Below, in pieces: positions 5,508 to 12,126 of a stretch of DNA of 12,139 nucleotides. The position numbers were made by a program, and so were the translations under genes. The DNA is from Thermoplasmata archaeon (GTDB lineage Archaea; Thermoplasmatota; Thermoplasmata; Lutacidiplasmatales; UBA184), in NCBI GenBank assembly GCA_021828715.1, contig JAJZDF010000006.1, positions 1 to 12,139 of the forward strand, written 5' to 3'. A model generated the notes under the pieces. It saw only the letters and a list, made by a program, of their open reading frames with translations. It did no database searches and had not been told where the DNA came from. Numbering within the stretch: position 1 is the stretch's first letter; every line of letters starts with the position of its first letter.

Positions 5508-6170
5508 ATGCCCGCCCGGGATGCGATGCCGATGCCGGGCGAAGGGGATGCCGTCGCACGGCCCTCGGGCCGGCTCGACGACCGGGTCCTCGAGACGCTG
5601 ACGGAGCGCCCGATCCGCATCCCGTTCAGCGGCCTGCGCCGGACCCTCGGGGCGCATCCCGAAGCGCTCACCCGGGCCCTCCGCAGACTCGAGCGCGAGG
5701 GCCTGGTCGAGCGATCCCCCTCCGGCTACCGGTCGACCCGCCCTCCATCCTCCCTGCCCGGGCCGGAGCGGACCCTGCGCACGGTCGCCCGGATCGACCT
5801 GCCGCCCGGAGTCGAGCCGCCCGCGGTCCTGGAGCGGCTTTCGGGGCGATGGTTCGGGGGGCTCCGGTGGATGGGGATCGTCGAGCGGCCGGAGCAGACG
5901 CTCCTCGCCTGGGCGCGGCGGGACGGCACGGGCACGGTCCTTCTCGGGGTCCGCCGGGGGACCGCGCGCCTCTACGCCACCGGAAGGGCGGCCGGTCCCG
6001 ATGCGAACGACGTGGACGAGTCGGCCTACGAGCTGCTCGTGGCGGTCGCCGACGCCCTCCGTCCGGCGCACGGGCGGTCCGCCCATGCCTACTTCGCCGC
6101 CCCCGAGATTCTGGGGGATCGAGGGAGTCCCGGGCCCTACCGGGGCACCGGACGACCCGGGGACAACTGA
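5508..6170 (+). CDS. Winged-helix (MarR-like) putative transcription regulator
   Basis: A 220-residue protein whose N-terminal domain (about 22-76) reads as a winged helix. LDDRVLETLTERPIRIPFSGLRRTLGAHPEALTRALRRLEREGLVERSPSGYR has the helix-turn-helix followed by the 'LxREGLVER' helix end and a short wing, as in MarR-like and related archaeal regulators. Residues 85-200 form an alpha/beta domain that I do not recognise (RTVARIDLPPGVEP, GIVERPEQTLLAWARRD, TVLLGVRRGTARLYATG). It could be a ligand-sensing or oligomerisation domain. No cysteines or clear metal ligands are present. The gene is co-directional with the ABC transporter that begins about 95 bases downstream, so it may regulate that pair. 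The ATG at 5508 is preferred because the TATA-like box is 26 bases upstream; ATG codons at 5526 and 5532 are also in frame. Confidence 0.7.
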   Translation: MPARDAMPMPGEGDAVARPSGRLDDRVLETLTERPIRIPFSGLRRTLGAHPEALTRALRRLEREGLVERSPSGYRSTRPPSSLPGPERTLRTVARIDLPPGVEPPAVLERLSGRWFGGLRWMGIVERPEQTLLAWARRDGTGTVLLGVRRGTARLYATGRAAGPDANDVDESAYELLVAVADALRPAHGRSAHAYFAAPEILGDRGSPGPYRGTGRPGDN

Positions 6171-6195
6171 CGGCTCCGCCTCCGGCGGGGCGTCA
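6168..6195 (+). terminator. Hairpin at the stop of the winged-helix gene
   Basis: Arms GCTCCGCC (6173-6180) and GGCGGGGC (6184-6191) pair with one G-U around a TCC loop, extended by GAC/GTC outside a one-base bulge. It overlaps the stop codon and ends just before a TATA-like ATCTAATG, so it may separate the winged-helix transcript from the ABC transporter. There is no long T-run. Confidence 0.35.
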
Positions 6196-6201
6196 TCTAA
6201 T
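6194..6201 (+). promoter_or_regulatory. TATA-like box for the ABC transporter operon
   Basis: ATCTAATG, one of the few A/T-rich spots here. A start about 26 bases downstream would be near 6223, just before a GGGAGGA ribosome-binding sequence (6224-6230). Confidence 0.4.
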
Positions 6202-6265
6202 GTGGCCCGGCGACTCGGTCCTCGGGAGGAACGTGGGGAAGCTTCCGACCGGACCGACCCCCGGG

Positions 6266-7048
6266 ATGGCGTCCGAGGGAGGCGCCGTCCTATCGGTAGA
6301 TCAGGTCTCGAAGTCGTACGGCACGACCCGGGCGCTCTCGGACGTCCGCTTCTCGGTCGGCCCGGGGGAGATCGTCGGCCTCCTCGGCCCGAACGGCGCC
6401 GGGAAATCGACGGCGATGAAGCTGATCGTCGGCCTGCTGCGTCCCGACGCCGGAGAGATACGGCTCCGGGGTCGGAACGTCGTGACCGACGGGGTCGAGG
6501 CGAAGCGGACGGTCGGATACGTCCCGGAGTCGCCGGCGCTCTACGAATTCCTTACCGCCGCCGAATACCTCGACTTCATCTCGGACCTCTACGGCGTCGA
6601 CCCCGCGACCCGCGGGAGCCGGATCTCCGAGTTCCTCCGAGGGCTCGAGCTATCCGGGCACGAGGACTCGCTGATCAGCGCCTATTCCCAAGGGATGAAA
6701 CAGAAGGTCGCCCTGATCGCGGCGCTGCTCCACCACCCGCGACTGCTCGTGCTCGACGAGCCGCTGAACGCCCTCGATCCCCGCGCCGCCCGGGTCGTGA
6801 AGGACCTCCTGCGCGACCTCGCCTCGAGGGACGGGGTCGGCGTGCTCTTTTCGACCCACGTTCTCGAGATCGCGGAAGCGATCTGCGATCGGGTCGTCAT
6901 CCTGAGCCACGGCCGGATCGTCGCCCAGGGGACCATCGCGGAGTTGCGCCGGCAGGCCGGGCTCGCCGGAAGCGGGCTCGAGGCGATCTTCCTCGCTCTC
7001 ACCGGGACCGGGGACCTTACCGACGTCGTCGGGGCGCTGCGGCGCTGA
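6266..7048 (+). CDS. ABC transporter ATP-binding protein (ABC-2 exporter type)
   Basis: A 260-residue nucleotide-binding subunit that powers the permease encoded next to it by ATP hydrolysis on the cytosolic face. Motifs: Walker A GPNGAGKST (41-49), signature YSQGMKQK (140-147) with Ser-Gln-Gly in place of Ser-Gly-Gly, Walker B LLVLDEP (160-166), D-loop NALDP and switch His198 in FSTHVLE. The Q-loop region reads VGYVPESPALYE, so the usual Gln is replaced by Pro-Glu, a form common in ABC-2-type and CcmA/DRR-like ATPases. The start is uncertain: an in-frame ATG at 6200 and GTG at 6233 exist upstream. The GTG has a GGAGG close by but with only 3 spacer bases; the 6266 ATG starts right before the conserved VLSVDQVSKSYG. 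The permease begins 6 bases after its stop, so the two form one unit. Confidence 0.92.
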   Translation: MASEGGAVLSVDQVSKSYGTTRALSDVRFSVGPGEIVGLLGPNGAGKSTAMKLIVGLLRPDAGEIRLRGRNVVTDGVEAKRTVGYVPESPALYEFLTAAEYLDFISDLYGVDPATRGSRISEFLRGLELSGHEDSLISAYSQGMKQKVALIAALLHHPRLLVLDEPLNALDPRAARVVKDLLRDLASRDGVGVLFSTHVLEIAEAICDRVVILSHGRIVAQGTIAELRRQAGLAGSGLEAIFLALTGTGDLTDVVGALRR

Positions 7049-7054
7049 AGGCGG

Positions 7055-8662
7055 ATGAACCTCCATCGCGTCCGCCGGCTGGCGTGGGTCCTGGTCGCTT
7101 CGCAGATCCGCGCGAGCGGCCGGGGCGCCCACCCGAAGAAGGCCACCAACCAGCCGGCGGTCTACGGGTGGGCCGCGCTGGTCCTGGCGGGAGTCGCCTT
7201 CGCCGTGGCGGCGGTCTCCGTCCGGGGGACGGGAGGTTCCGGCTCCGTCCTCCCGTCCGTGGTGAAGGCCGCCCTTCCGTTCCTGCCGCTGGTCGGGGTC
7301 GGGACCGTCCTCGTCGCCGGCCTCATGTTCGAGCTGACCACCACCGCGAAGTTCGCCAGCAGCGACGCGGCGAACTGGCTGCCGCTTCGGCCCCAAGAGT
7401 ACGTGCTCGCCTCGGCGATAGCGGTCGCCTACACCTACTCGGCTCCGCTCGCCCTGGTCCTCGGGGCGATCGCCGGCGTGGCGGTGGATGTCGGGCTCGG
7501 CGGGGCGGCGGCGGTGGCGGCGGCGCTCTCCGTCCTCGGCCTGCTCCAGGGGGCCCTCTGGGTCGAAATGGTCCGCGCGGTCGGGCAGCGGGCCGGAGGC
7601 GGCTCGGCCCGACGGGGACGGATCTCCGTCCTCCTCCGCGCCCTCGCCTTCGTGGTGCTGGTCGTCGTGCTCGAGCTCGCCTTCAACCCGGTCGTGCTCC
7701 TGGACTCCCTCTCCGCCCTGCAGGCGTTCGGCCACCTGACCGAACTCCTCCCGCCGTTCTGGGGGTCGTATGCGGTCCTCGTCCTCCTCCAGGGGAACGC
7801 CGTCGCGGCCGGGCTCTTCGCCGCCGGGACGATCGGCTTCTCGCTCCTTCTCCTCTACAGCGCCAACCTCCTCCGCCAGCACTTCTGGTCGGTGGCCGCG
7901 CCGGAGTACCACTTCGGTCCCTACCGGTACGGCGATCCCCACCCCGCCCTCCGGGCGCTCGGCCTGTCGATCCCCGAGCGGGCGCTGGTGGCGAAGGACC
8001 TCCACGGATTCGGCCGGCGCCGGGAGATGATGCCGATGCTGCTCCTGCCGGTCGTCCTGCTGATCGTGATCTTTCTGGAGGGGTCGATCGGCGGCGGCGG
8101 CATCGAGGGGGTCGGCCTCATGATCTACGCCGGCTGGGCCGCGACATTCGCCGGCCTCCTCATCGCCACGACTTCGCTCGGTCAGGAGCGCCGGTCGCTC
8201 TGGCACCTGTACGCCGCACCGATCTCGGCCCGGGAGATCTTCCGCGCCAAGATCGTCGCGGCGTTGATCCCGGCCGGGTCGGTGAGCGCCGCGGTCGCGC
8301 TCTTCGTCGGCTTCCTGTTCCGTGCCGGGGCGCTGGACGCCCTCGGTCTCGGCCTCGCGGCCGCGGCGGCCAGCTTCGCGGTCTCCGCCTGGGGGCTCGG
8401 ATTCGCGGCGCGCTACTCGGATTACCAGGAACGGCCCCGTCCGCAGCCGATGCGGCCCGGCGCGATGCTCGTCGCGGTCGTCGTGGGGAGCGCGGTCGCG
8501 CTCTCGATCCTGGTCCCGGCGACGCTCGGTCTGGTCGACGGCGGGGCGGTCGCGGCGATCGGGCTGGTCGCCGCGATCGCGTTCACGGTGGCGTTCGGGG
8601 CGACCGGCTGGCTGTGGGCCCGGGCCGGTTTCGTGCGCCTGATGCGAGAGATCCCGTTCTGA
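7055..8662 (+). CDS. ABC transporter permease, large polytopic subunit
   Basis: A 535-residue membrane protein with about 11-12 predicted helices (clusters near 38-57, 66-92, 113-170, 195-216, 235-275, 338-358, 365-385, 410-455 and 478-525). It should form the membrane channel for the ATPase encoded just upstream. The pattern (an N-terminal RLAWVLVASQIRASG before the first helix, a central cytosolic PERALVAKDLHGFGRRREMM, then LGQERRSLWHLYAAPISAREIFRAKIVAA) is that of large exporter permeases in which the two halves each carry a coupling segment. The substrate cannot be read from the sequence; lipids, peptides or antimicrobials are handled by related exporters. The ATG at 7055 follows GGCGG at short spacing. 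A stem with arms CGCCCGC and GCGGGCG follows the stop. Confidence 0.85.
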   Translation: MNLHRVRRLAWVLVASQIRASGRGAHPKKATNQPAVYGWAALVLAGVAFAVAAVSVRGTGGSGSVLPSVVKAALPFLPLVGVGTVLVAGLMFELTTTAKFASSDAANWLPLRPQEYVLASAIAVAYTYSAPLALVLGAIAGVAVDVGLGGAAAVAAALSVLGLLQGALWVEMVRAVGQRAGGGSARRGRISVLLRALAFVVLVVVLELAFNPVVLLDSLSALQAFGHLTELLPPFWGSYAVLVLLQGNAVAAGLFAAGTIGFSLLLLYSANLLRQHFWSVAAPEYHFGPYRYGDPHPALRALGLSIPERALVAKDLHGFGRRREMMPMLLLPVVLLIVIFLEGSIGGGGIEGVGLMIYAGWAATFAGLLIATTSLGQERRSLWHLYAAPISAREIFRAKIVAALIPAGSVSAAVALFVGFLFRAGALDALGLGLAAAAASFAVSAWGLGFAARYSDYQERPRPQPMRPGAMLVAVVVGSAVALSILVPATLGLVDGGAVAAIGLVAAIAFTVAFGATGWLWARAGFVRLMREIPF

Positions 8663-8663
8663 T

Positions 8664-8687
8664 CGCCCGCCGTTCCCGCCGCGGGCG
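8664..8687 (+). terminator. Hairpin after the ABC permease gene
   Basis: Arms CGCCCGC (8664-8670) and GCGGGCG (8681-8687) with a 10-base loop begin 2 bases after the permease stop, in the 51-base gap before the convergent peptidase gene. There is no T-tract, so a terminator role is tentative. Confidence 0.3.
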
Positions 8688-8713
8688 GGGGGGAGACCCG
8701 GGCCCGGCGCCGG

Positions 8714-10447
8714 CTACCATCCCCTCGGCAGCCGGCGGGTCTGGTCGTCGAGCCAGCGCTGCAGCGGAGCAAAGTACTCGAGGAGGCCGCGCGCCTCCAT
8801 CCTCCGCTCGCCGGTGAGCGTCTCGAGGGCGTCCGGCCACTCGGTGCTGGCGCCCATCTCCAGCATGGCCCGCAGGCGCTCCCCGACGGCGGCGGAGCCG
8901 TAGATCGACGCCCGGTGCAGGGGACCGGATTCCCCGGCAACCCGTACGAGCGCGCGGTGGAACTGGAACTGGAGGATGTGGGCGAGGAAGTAGCGCATGT
9001 ACGGCACGTTCGCCGCCACGTGGTACTTGGCCCCGGGATCGAATTCGGACTCCGGACGGGCCGACGGCGGGGCGACCCCCTGGTACCGCGCCGTGAGCTC
9101 CCACCAGGAGCGGTTGTACTCCGCCGGGGCGATCGCGCCCGAGAAGACGTCCCATCGCCAGCGGTCGACCAGGAGGCCGAACGGAAGGAAGGCGATCTTC
9201 TCGAGCGCCCGCAGGAGGAGGAGCCCGACGTCGTGGGCCGGGTCCGGGGAGCTCTCGAGCAACCCGATGCGCACGAGGTACTCGGGTGTGACCGAGAGGG
9301 CGATCGTGTCGCCGACCGCCTCGTGGAAGCCGTCGTGGGCCCCGTTGCGGAAGAGGTACGGCTGGCCCGCGTAGGCGCGTTGGTAGTAGTTGTGGCCGAG
9401 TTCGTGGTGGACGGTCGCGAAATCCTCGGCGGTGATCTCGATGCACATCTTGATGCGGAGGTCGTCGACCAGGTCGAGGTCCCAGGCGCTCGCGTGGCAG
9501 ACGACCTCTCGGTCCCGGGGGCGCTCGAACATCGACCGCTCCCAGAACGTCGCGGGGAGCGGCGGGAGCCCGAGGGAGACGAAGAATCCCTCGGCGTAGC
9601 GGACGAGGTCGGTCGGCCGGGTGCCGCGGTCGACGAGGATCCGGGTGAGATCGTACGCCGCCGACGTGCCCGACGGGGCGACCACCGGATAGATCGACTC
9701 CCACGACTGGGCCCACATGTTCCCGAGAAGGTGCGCGGGGATCGGCCCCCGCTCGGGGACCGTGTCGGGCCCGTACCGTTCCCGCAGCCGGCCCCGTACG
9801 TAGGCGTGGAGCGACTCGTAGAGCGGCCGCACCTCCGCCCAGAGCCGCTCGGCCTCGCGGGCGAAGTCGTCCGGCGGGAGGTCGTACCGCGACCGCCAGA
9901 CCGCCCCGAGGTCCGGAAAGCCGAGTTCGCGCGCGCCGAGGTTCCCGAGCTCGACGTAGCGGGCGAACGGCTGGCGGAGGCTGCGCCCGACCCGATGCCA
10001 GCCGTTCCAGACGTCCTCCAGCACGACCGGGTCGCGGGTTCCGGAGAGGATCCGGGACAGCGCCTGGAGGTCGACCGCCTCGGTGCTTCCTATCGGCGTG
10101 TGGCGGCCCTTGGCGTACGTTGCCTCCATCGAGTTCACGGTGGCGGCGAGCTCCCGGGAGAGCGCGGGGTCGTCCGTGGCGATCAACGGCAAGCCGGTAC
10201 GCAGGAGATCGACCTTCCGGGCGTCCGAGCGGCTCAGCCCGTGGCGCGGCAGGGCCGAGGCGACCCGCGCCCAGCGCCCGGTCGCCGCGAGGAATCGCAC
10301 GGTCGCCCGGGTGGCGAGGTCGGCGGTGTCGTCGGTGATGTACGTCGCGTGGACCCAATCGGCCCTTCCGGACTCCACCGACAGATCCAGCAGTTCCGCT
10401 TCGGCGGCGGCCAGGACGGTGGACCCGCCCTCGATGGGAGGCGGCAT
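8714..10447 (-). CDS. M2-family metallopeptidase (angiotensin-converting-enzyme-like peptidyl-dipeptidase)
   Basis: A 577-residue zinc peptidase close in length to one ACE catalytic domain. Family M2 enzymes remove C-terminal dipeptides. Zinc and catalytic site: His348-Glu349-Leu-Gly-His352, with the third ligand Glu376 in GFHEAVGD. Other ACE hallmarks in order: MWAQSWESIYPVV (244-256); the CHASAWD (317-323) substrate-strand motif; Cys317 and Cys335 spaced like the ACE disulfide; WRWDVFSGAIAPAEYNRSWWELTARYQGVAPP (430-461); and AKYHVAANVPYMRYF (473-487). The last includes residues matching ACE Lys511, His513, Tyr520, Arg522 (chloride ligand) and Tyr523. There is no signal peptide or anchor, so it appears cytosolic, unlike animal ACE. 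The ATG at 10447 follows a TATA-like box about 35 bases upstream. The gene is monocistronic and converges on the ABC permease. Confidence 0.93.
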   Translation of the reverse strand: MPPPIEGGSTVLAAAEAELLDLSVESGRADWVHATYITDDTADLATRATVRFLAATGRWARVASALPRHGLSRSDARKVDLLRTGLPLIATDDPALSRELAATVNSMEATYAKGRHTPIGSTEAVDLQALSRILSGTRDPVVLEDVWNGWHRVGRSLRQPFARYVELGNLGARELGFPDLGAVWRSRYDLPPDDFAREAERLWAEVRPLYESLHAYVRGRLRERYGPDTVPERGPIPAHLLGNMWAQSWESIYPVVAPSGTSAAYDLTRILVDRGTRPTDLVRYAEGFFVSLGLPPLPATFWERSMFERPRDREVVCHASAWDLDLVDDLRIKMCIEITAEDFATVHHELGHNYYQRAYAGQPYLFRNGAHDGFHEAVGDTIALSVTPEYLVRIGLLESSPDPAHDVGLLLLRALEKIAFLPFGLLVDRWRWDVFSGAIAPAEYNRSWWELTARYQGVAPPSARPESEFDPGAKYHVAANVPYMRYFLAHILQFQFHRALVRVAGESGPLHRASIYGSAAVGERLRAMLEMGASTEWPDALETLTGERRMEARGLLEYFAPLQRWLDDQTRRLPRGW

Positions 10448-10477
10448 CGGTCTACCCCCGCCGGAAGTCGATCCGCC

Positions 10478-10487
10478 CCATTACCTT
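10478..10487 (-). promoter_or_regulatory. TATA-like box for the M2 peptidase gene
   Basis: The minus strand reads AAGGTAATGG, centred near 10482. The predicted start is about 10456, leaving roughly 9 untranslated bases before the ATG at 10447. Confidence 0.45.
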
Positions 10488-10547
10488 GACGAGGGCGCGT
10501 CCGGGTTCCCCGCCGCACGGGCGAAGCCGTTCCGTTCGAGGTCGGGG

Positions 10548-10555
10548 TTTATGTA
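10548..10555 (+). promoter_or_regulatory. TATA box for the small dicistronic unit
   Basis: TTTATGTA, one of the clearest A/T runs in the window. The predicted start is near 10577, about 8 bases before the ATG at 10586. It is the best evidence that the short ORFs downstream are expressed. Confidence 0.55.
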
Positions 10556-10563
10556 TGACATGC

Positions 10564-10594
10564 GTCCGACACCGTTCGAGGGGGCATGTCGGAC
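10564..10594 (+). promoter_or_regulatory. Inverted repeat around the predicted start site of the small operon
   Basis: Perfect 8-base arms GTCCGACA (10564-10571) and TGTCGGAC (10587-10594) flank 15 bases, centred at about 10579, on the predicted transcription start. The right arm includes the last two bases of the ATG. A second overlapping pair, GACATG (10557-10562) and CATGTC (10585-10590), shares the right side. The placement suits a repressor operator; as RNA only a transcript starting upstream would contain both arms. Confidence 0.45.
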
Positions 10595-10738
10595 ATCGTG
10601 ACAACCTATCCGTTGCTCGCCGCCGCGCCGTTGGACGCCGGGTGGGCCGATCCGACCCGCCTTCCGCTCGCCGTCCTCCCCTGCCTTTCCGGGGCGGAGA
10701 GGGGCCGGAGGGGCCTCGGCCCCCGGGAGGAGCCGTGA
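10586..10738 (+). CDS. Small ORF (50 residues) of unknown function, first of a coupled pair
   Basis: I do not recognise this ORF. It encodes MSDIVTTYPLLAAAPLDAGW, then a Pro/Leu-rich middle with one cysteine, and ends GRRGLGPREEP. It has no clear domain, helix or signal. Support comes from position: a strong TATA box 26-34 bases upstream, an ATG close to the predicted start, and a stop that overlaps the next start as GTGA. Codon third positions are mostly G or C but less strictly than in its neighbours (ACA, TAT, CTT and TTG occur). It could be a true small protein, a leader peptide controlling the second ORF, or simply part of a leader. Confidence 0.42.
   Translation: MSDIVTTYPLLAAAPLDAGWADPTRLPLAVLPCLSGAERGRRGLGPREEP
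10710..10723 (+). promoter_or_regulatory. Hairpin just before the ribosome-binding site of the second small ORF
   Basis: GGGGCC (10710-10715) and GGCCCC (10718-10723) can form a 5-base stem with a CTCG tetraloop. It ends one base before the GGGAGG site (10725-10730) of the ORF at 10735, so ribosomes finishing the first ORF would have to open it. Confidence 0.3.
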
Positions 10739-10947
10739 CGCTCGAGCCTCCCCGCCCGTTCGCCGCGCGCGCGCCGGCGGCCGCGCCGCCGCGGATGTTC
10801 CTCGGGCAGGGAGCGCCCCGGGGGTACGGCGTCCGTCCCCGCCTCTCGCCGGATGCCGCGGCCGCGTTCGCGACGATCGTCGATACCGCCCGGGCCCGCG
10901 CCGCGATCGAGGGGCGGACGCTCGTCTACACGGTCCGCTGGGACTGA
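10735..10947 (+). CDS. Small protein (70 residues) of unknown function, second of a coupled pair
   Basis: I do not recognise this protein. From the GTG at 10735 it reads an Ala/Pro/Arg-rich start, then MFLGQGAPRGYGVRPRLSPD, then a likely helix (AAAAFATIVDTARARAAIEG, about 43-62), and ends GRTLVYTVRWD. A GGGAGG ribosome-binding site lies 4 bases upstream, and the start overlaps the previous stop as GTGA. Codon third positions are almost all G or C, as in the confident genes. An ATG inside at residue 21 (10795) would give a 50-residue form. It ends only 4 bases from the stop of the convergent RNase HI gene. It could be a small DNA- or RNA-binding or toxin/antitoxin-type protein, but nothing in the sequence decides this. 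Confidence 0.55.
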   Translation: MTLEPPRPFAARAPAAAPPRMFLGQGAPRGYGVRPRLSPDAAAAFATIVDTARARAAIEGRTLVYTVRWD

Positions 10948-10951
10948 CGGC

Positions 10952-11497
10952 TCACGTTCGACCGTCTCCGAAACCGGGATCGTCCGGCTCCCCGGCCTCC
11001 GGGTCGGGCGGGAGGAGGCGAGGCACCGCCGGGGCATGCTCGGCGAGCGCCTCCTTCGACAGGGCATCGGCCCGCGCGTTCTGCTCTCGGGGGACCCAGA
11101 TCCACGTCACCCGGTCGAATCCCTGGGCGAGGCGCGCCAGCCACGCGTGGTAGCTCCTCAGATGGTCGGCCCGGACCGCGTACTCCCCGAGCATCTGGCG
11201 AATGACCAGTTGGCTGTCGCCGAAGACGTCGACCGGGCCCGTGTAGCCGAGGCCCCGGAGGCGCTCGAGCGCCCGGATCGCCCCCGTGTATTCCGCGACG
11301 TTGTTCGTCGCGTGCTCGGCGTACGGTCGCACCGCGAGCCCTCCGTCCTCGAGGTCAAACCCCCCGCCCTCGATGGTGTAGCCGTAGGTGGCGACGCCGC
11401 CGCCGCGGGCCGGCTCGCACGCGCCGTCGAAGTGAATGCGGACGGGACCGGACGCCGCCGTCGCCACGCCCCGGGGCAACTGCCGGTCATCGACCAT
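10952..11497 (-). CDS. rnhA: Ribonuclease HI
   Basis: A 181-residue type-1 RNase H, which cuts the RNA strand of RNA-DNA hybrids. The four catalytic carboxylates are present: Asp24 in HFDGACEP, Glu69 in TNNVAEY, Asp94 in FGDSQLVI and Asp144 in NARADALS. The layout (DGA, NNxAEY, GDSxLV, NxxADxLS) and the missing basic protrusion are those of archaeal and RnhA-like short enzymes such as the Sulfolobus type. The last 30 residues are a Pro/Asp/Glu-rich tail, and the first 16 precede strand 1. Ribosome-binding site GGAGGTGA overlaps the upstream gene's two Arg codons and its stop, 10 bases before the ATG at 11497, so the pair is a translationally linked operon. Some homologues are labelled 'RNase H-like protein'; complete active-site residues suggest true activity. 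Confidence 0.92.
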   Translation of the reverse strand: MVDDRQLPRGVATAASGPVRIHFDGACEPARGGGVATYGYTIEGGGFDLEDGGLAVRPYAEHATNNVAEYTGAIRALERLRGLGYTGPVDVFGDSQLVIRQMLGEYAVRADHLRSYHAWLARLAQGFDRVTWIWVPREQNARADALSKEALAEHAPAVPRLLPPDPEAGEPDDPGFGDGRT

Positions 11498-11507
11498 CGG
11501 GCGAAGT

Positions 11508-12014
11508 TCACCTCCTGCGCACGATCGCCCCGGGAGGAGGGGGCGGGACCGCGGGACGCGGCAGCAGGGGGCAGTCGCAGAAAGCCTCTGCCTTGGCGCA
11601 GCGCGGGCAGGTCGGGCGTTCCAGTACCCAGCCGAGCGGTCGGCCGCACCGTCGGCACGCGCGCGCCCGCCCGCAGCGGGGACACTGAGCGGCCTCCGCG
11701 ACCACCACCGTGCCGCATTCGTGGCACAGTACGGGCTCGCGCGGATGGAACGCCGTTCCCCCGGGGACCGGGGACGGCCGGGTCGGCGACCGGTCGAACT
11801 CGGGGTTTCCGAAGGCGCCGCCGACGGTCGTTCGGCGGGGGTCGGCCGACGTGCCCGCCGCGAGCAGGGTCAGCAGGCCGGCCGGGAGGAGCAGGATCCC
11901 GAACTCCTGCTCGAGGTCGAACCGCTCGACGCCGCGCGCCCAGAGAGGGAACGCGAGCAGCGCGACCGAAAGGAGCAGCAGAGCCGCGCCGAGGTAGCCG
12001 ATCGAGCGGTGCAT
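11508..12014 (-). CDS. Two-helix membrane protein with C-terminal double zinc ribbon
   Basis: A 168-residue protein with two membrane helices (about 6-25 and 37-54), a Pro/Arg-rich linker (about 56-92) and a cysteine-rich end. The Cys pairs are 97/100, 111/114, 120/123 and 136/139 (CHEC, CPRC, CRRC, CPRC), spaced as two zinc ribbons, followed by an extra CDC at 146-148. Such double zinc ribbons are common in archaea and usually bind protein or nucleic acid; the role here is unknown. The ATG at 12014 is chosen over a longer reading from 12095 because it starts the hydrophobic helix (MHRSIGYLGAALLLLS), has GGAGG five bases upstream, and lies about 50 bases from the TATA box at 12061. The stop is 10 bases before the RNase HI start. 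The ribbon domain is probably cytosolic, which would place it near the RNase HI partner; that link is inference. Confidence 0.8.
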   Translation of the reverse strand: MHRSIGYLGAALLLLSVALLAFPLWARGVERFDLEQEFGILLLPAGLLTLLAAGTSADPRRTTVGGAFGNPEFDRSPTRPSPVPGGTAFHPREPVLCHECGTVVVAEAAQCPRCGRARACRRCGRPLGWVLERPTCPRCAKAEAFCDCPLLPRPAVPPPPPGAIVRRR

Positions 12015-12060
12015 TCCATCCTCCGGAGCGGGGGCCGCGGCATCCTCCTCCCCCCCGCTC

Positions 12061-12068
12061 GGTTTAAG
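12061..12068 (-). promoter_or_regulatory. TATA-like box for the zinc-ribbon/RNase HI operon
   Basis: The minus strand reads CTTAAACC. The predicted start near 12039 gives a leader of about 25 bases carrying a GGAGG site, one of the few first genes here with a Shine-Dalgarno. Confidence 0.55.
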
Positions 12069-12096
12069 GCTGGGGTTCCACCGGGCCCCCGGCACG

Positions 12097-12106
12097 GATT
12101 ATAATC
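12097..12106 (+). promoter_or_regulatory. Palindromic TATA box for the gene starting at the window end
   Basis: GATTATAATC, a perfect 10-base palindrome and the strongest A/T element in the window, centred 25-26 bases before the ATG at 12127. Being symmetric it could also fire leftward, but the leftward gene has its own box. Confidence 0.6.
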
Positions 12107-12126
12107 GCGCGCGGCGTGCTGCCCCC

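Noticed and set aside
4245..6170. Long plus-strand frame antisense to the HtrA-like gene, joined to the winged-helix protein
   Set aside because: Only the part from 5508 has protein-like composition and a promoter. The upstream part is a shadow of the protease.
8693..8713. GC palindromes such as CCGGGCCCGG and similar short ones across the window
   Set aside because: Short all-G/C palindromes are expected often at this composition; only those tied to gene ends or starts with long arms were kept.
6001..8817. Very long plus-strand open frame (over 900 codons) across the ABC genes
   Set aside because: It overlaps the ATPase and permease in another frame, is extremely Arg/Pro/Gly-rich and has no domain. 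High GC removes stop codons, so long shadow frames are expected.
8583..10358. Long minus-strand frame of about 590 codons overlapping the M2 peptidase
   Set aside because: A frame-shifted shadow; the overlapping frame carries every ACE motif.
12015..12095. N-terminal extension of the zinc-ribbon protein
   Set aside because: It covers the TATA box and the ribosome-binding site; starting at 12014 puts the first helix at the N-terminus as expected.
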